The notes under the pieces: model-generated
Told to the model about the DNA's origin: nothing
Database searches by the model: none
What the model saw: the letters and a program-made list of their open reading frames with translations, nothing else
Part shown: positions 31,811-33,111 of the stretch, one piece after another
Layout of the letters: each line of letters begins with the position of its first letter
Numbering within the stretch: position 1 is the first letter of the stretch
DNA from: Candidatus Omnitrophota bacterium
GTDB lineage: Bacteria > Omnitrophota > Gorgyraeia > Zapsychrales > Fredricksoniimonadaceae
Reading direction: 5' to 3'
Length of the DNA stretch: 33,111 bases
Assembly (NCBI GenBank): GCA_015228785.1
Contig: JADGCU010000011.1
Coordinates: 1 to 33,111 of the forward strand
Translations under genes and position numbers: made by a program

Positions 31811-32317
31811 TTATAGCTTTCTGCTGTCGTAGGCCCAGTGGAGCACAGCCTGCCGATGCCTTGGCCGGCAGGACAAATCGCCTTTAGCGCAATACTTCTT
31901 AATTTGGGAAACGTGCCTGACCATGGCCTTCCAGCGCCTGATCTGCCTCTGATCCTCTTCCGGCAACCGCCGGCCCATGTAATACCGGCAGTACCATTGG
32001 AACCATCCCCGCGGGTCTTCTGGATAAATCCAAAATTTCTTTTGCCAATACGATAACGGTTTACTGGCATTCACCTTGAAATAATTCAGGTTCGGGTCAT
32101 GCTTCTCAGTACAAAGCTTAGCTTTCCTAAACCAGCTCGCAGGAAATTCTTTCCGGCAATCTGTCATGTATTTTCCACCGAAGACGCCCAACTCTAACAT
32201 TTGTTTTGGCGTCAGCTCTGGCTTGAATTCCCTATCAAGATTCCGGCCGATTGGCTCCGAGATAATATATCGATAACCCTTCTGCATCTTATCATTAACA
32301 ATGATTGTTTTTTTCAT
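31811..32317 (-). CDS. Uncharacterised protein rich in aromatic and basic residues
   Basis: A 168-residue soluble protein, no signal peptide or membrane segment. It is rich in Trp, Tyr, Arg and Lys (YWQKKFWIYPEDPRGWFQW and CRYYMGRRLPEEDQRQIRRW) and has five cysteines. I recognise no named domain, though the composition and packing suggest a conserved, folded protein rather than a chance ORF. Its ATG overlaps the epimerase stop by four bases and the DUF523-like gene starts 13 bases after its stop. That is strong evidence that it is translated and works in the same unit. The basic surface might suit nucleic acid or nucleotide binding; that is only a guess. Confidence 0.7.
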   Translation of the reverse strand: MKKTIIVNDKMQKGYRYIISEPIGRNLDREFKPELTPKQMLELGVFGGKYMTDCRKEFPASWFRKAKLCTEKHDPNLNYFKVNASKPLSYWQKKFWIYPEDPRGWFQWYCRYYMGRRLPEEDQRQIRRWKAMVRHVSQIKKYCAKGDLSCRPRHRQAVLHWAYDSRKL

Positions 32318-33111
32318 TTATAAGCGCCCTTGAATATGTCAACTAAGGCATCTTTCATAAGCGGCTGCTGAAAATTAAAACCTGCGGCCAATAACTTATT
32401 GGACATAACGCGCTGACTCGACAAAACCACAGCGGACATCTCACCCAACACTGCCCGAAGAACAAACACAGGACACCGGATCCATGACGGTTTTTTCAAT
32501 ATCGAACCCAATGTACTGCAAAAATCATTCATGATCAAAGGATTAGGAGAAACACAATTGACCGGTCCCTCGAGACTATCGTTCTTAATCATAAAAAGAA
32601 TAACATCGACCAGGTCTTTTCCTGAGATCCAGGACATCCACTGGCGGCCTGACCCAAGCGGTCCACCCACATACCATCGAAACGGCGGGATAAACTTATC
32701 CAGAACTCCGCCATGACCCAAAACAATCCCCATTCTGGCCAGAACAACACGAACGCCGCACTTCTGAGCTTCTAAAGCCTCCTGCTCCCAATCGCGGCAC
32801 AGATCGGCAAGAAACCCGCTGCCAAGACTCGATCCCTCATCAAGCTTTGATTCTCCGGCATCACCATAGTAACCAACTGCCGACCCGCTAATAAAAACCC
32901 TAGGGCGATTACGGCATCCAGCGATCGCCCTGACAATCAAGTTCGTGGAACCGAGACGACTATCCCGAAGGATCTTTTTATACGGCTCCGTCCATTGCCT
33001 GGCGCTGATATTCTCACCGGAGAAATTAAGGACCGCATCGGCTCCCTCCAGGGCAGCGCACCATTCTCCCAAGGTCTTGCCATCCCAATGGATCATGAGA
33101 GCCTTCGGCGA
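32314..33111 (-). CDS. TIGR01777-type NAD(P)-dependent epimerase (SDR), 5' end outside window
   Basis: At least 265 residues; the frame is open to the window end (SPKAL before the track's first Met), so the N-terminal GxxGxxG cofactor motif is off the edge. Family signatures seen are W-D-GKTLGEWCAALEGADAVLNFSGENISARQWTEPYKKIL, SRLGSTNLIVRAI, VFISGSAVGYYGD and VVLARMGIVLGHGGVLDKFIPPFRWYVGGPLGSGRQWMSWI. The YxxxK of classical SDRs is modified in this group (YYG). The substrate is unknown. It is the first visible gene of the run that continues through the unknown protein and the DUF523-like protein. Confidence 0.88.
   Translation of the reverse strand, partial: SPKALMIHWDGKTLGEWCAALEGADAVLNFSGENISARQWTEPYKKILRDSRLGSTNLIVRAIAGCRNRPRVFISGSAVGYYGDAGESKLDEGSSLGSGFLADLCRDWEQEALEAQKCGVRVVLARMGIVLGHGGVLDKFIPPFRWYVGGPLGSGRQWMSWISGKDLVDVILFMIKNDSLEGPVNCVSPNPLIMNDFCSTLGSILKKPSWIRCPVFVLRAVLGEMSAVVLSSQRVMSNKLLAAGFNFQQPLMKDALVDIFKGAYK

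Noticed and set aside
31798-32070. N-terminal 91-residue extension of the DUF523 protein
   Set aside because: It lies in another frame of the upstream unknown gene, while ATG 31797 has a good ribosome site and begins the DUF523 domain.

Overview
The window reads as a chromosomal segment from a Gram-negative-type bacterium. A secretin, an inner-membrane PilMNOP platform and an MsbA-like exporter all imply two membranes. Base composition looks moderate in GC, genes are tightly packed, and almost everything lies on the minus strand. Shine-Dalgarno-type ribosome sites (AGGAG and similar) precede most genes. The gene mix (PilM-PilN fusion, LamG-bearing PilX-like protein, SufBCDSU with an Nfu scaffold, nadA-metX-metW) suggests an uncultivated lineage such as Omnitrophota or a PVC relative. 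That placement is a low-confidence guess from gene content. I see no rRNA, tRNA, CRISPR array, transposase or integrase.

Layout, left to right. (1) 1-850: the 3' part of a plus-strand family 2 glycosyltransferase, convergent with the rest. (2) 927-14446: a near-complete type IV pilus locus. In transcription order it holds secretin (pilQ), a lone receiver protein, the assembly ATPase (pilB), the platform protein (pilC), two tandem full-length pilins, a very short pilin, a small exported protein, PilV-like and PilW-like minor pilins, a 996-residue PilX-like protein with four LamG-type domains, a PilM-PilN fusion, PilO and PilP. No pilT or prepilin peptidase is present here. (3) 14631-16469: an MsbA-type ABC exporter. 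(4) 16609-22821: a complete SUF iron-sulfur operon, nfu - rrf2 regulator - sufB - sufC - sufD - sufS - sufU, behind a good sigma-70-like promoter. (5) 22932-24131: an L-2-hydroxyglutarate oxidase-family flavoprotein with a strongly structured leader. (6) 24280-27051: nadA-metX-metW, from a promoter with a perfect palindrome in its spacer, closed by an intrinsic terminator. (7) 27149-28797: a small membrane protein and miaB. (8) 28906-33111: a same-strand run of a TIGR01777-type epimerase (cut by the window end), a conserved-looking unknown, a DUF523-like protein, an aldo/keto reductase, a half-size EamA transporter and a cupin.

How the parts work together. PilQ would be the outer-membrane gate, PilMN/O/P the alignment complex, PilC the platform and PilB the extension motor. 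The pilins form the fibre, and the PilV/W/X-like minor proteins with LamG domains plausibly form an adhesive tip. The SUF operon supplies Fe-S clusters that several neighbours need (NadA, MiaB and possibly the DUF523 protein), with an Rrf2 regulator as the likely sensor. Points most worth a second look: the short pilin plus exported-protein pair, which resembles the split PilA-N/Spc arrangement of Geobacter; a probable AUU start codon for pilC; two prepilins with Ala instead of Gly before the cleavage site; the palindromic nadA operator; and the structured lhgO leader.
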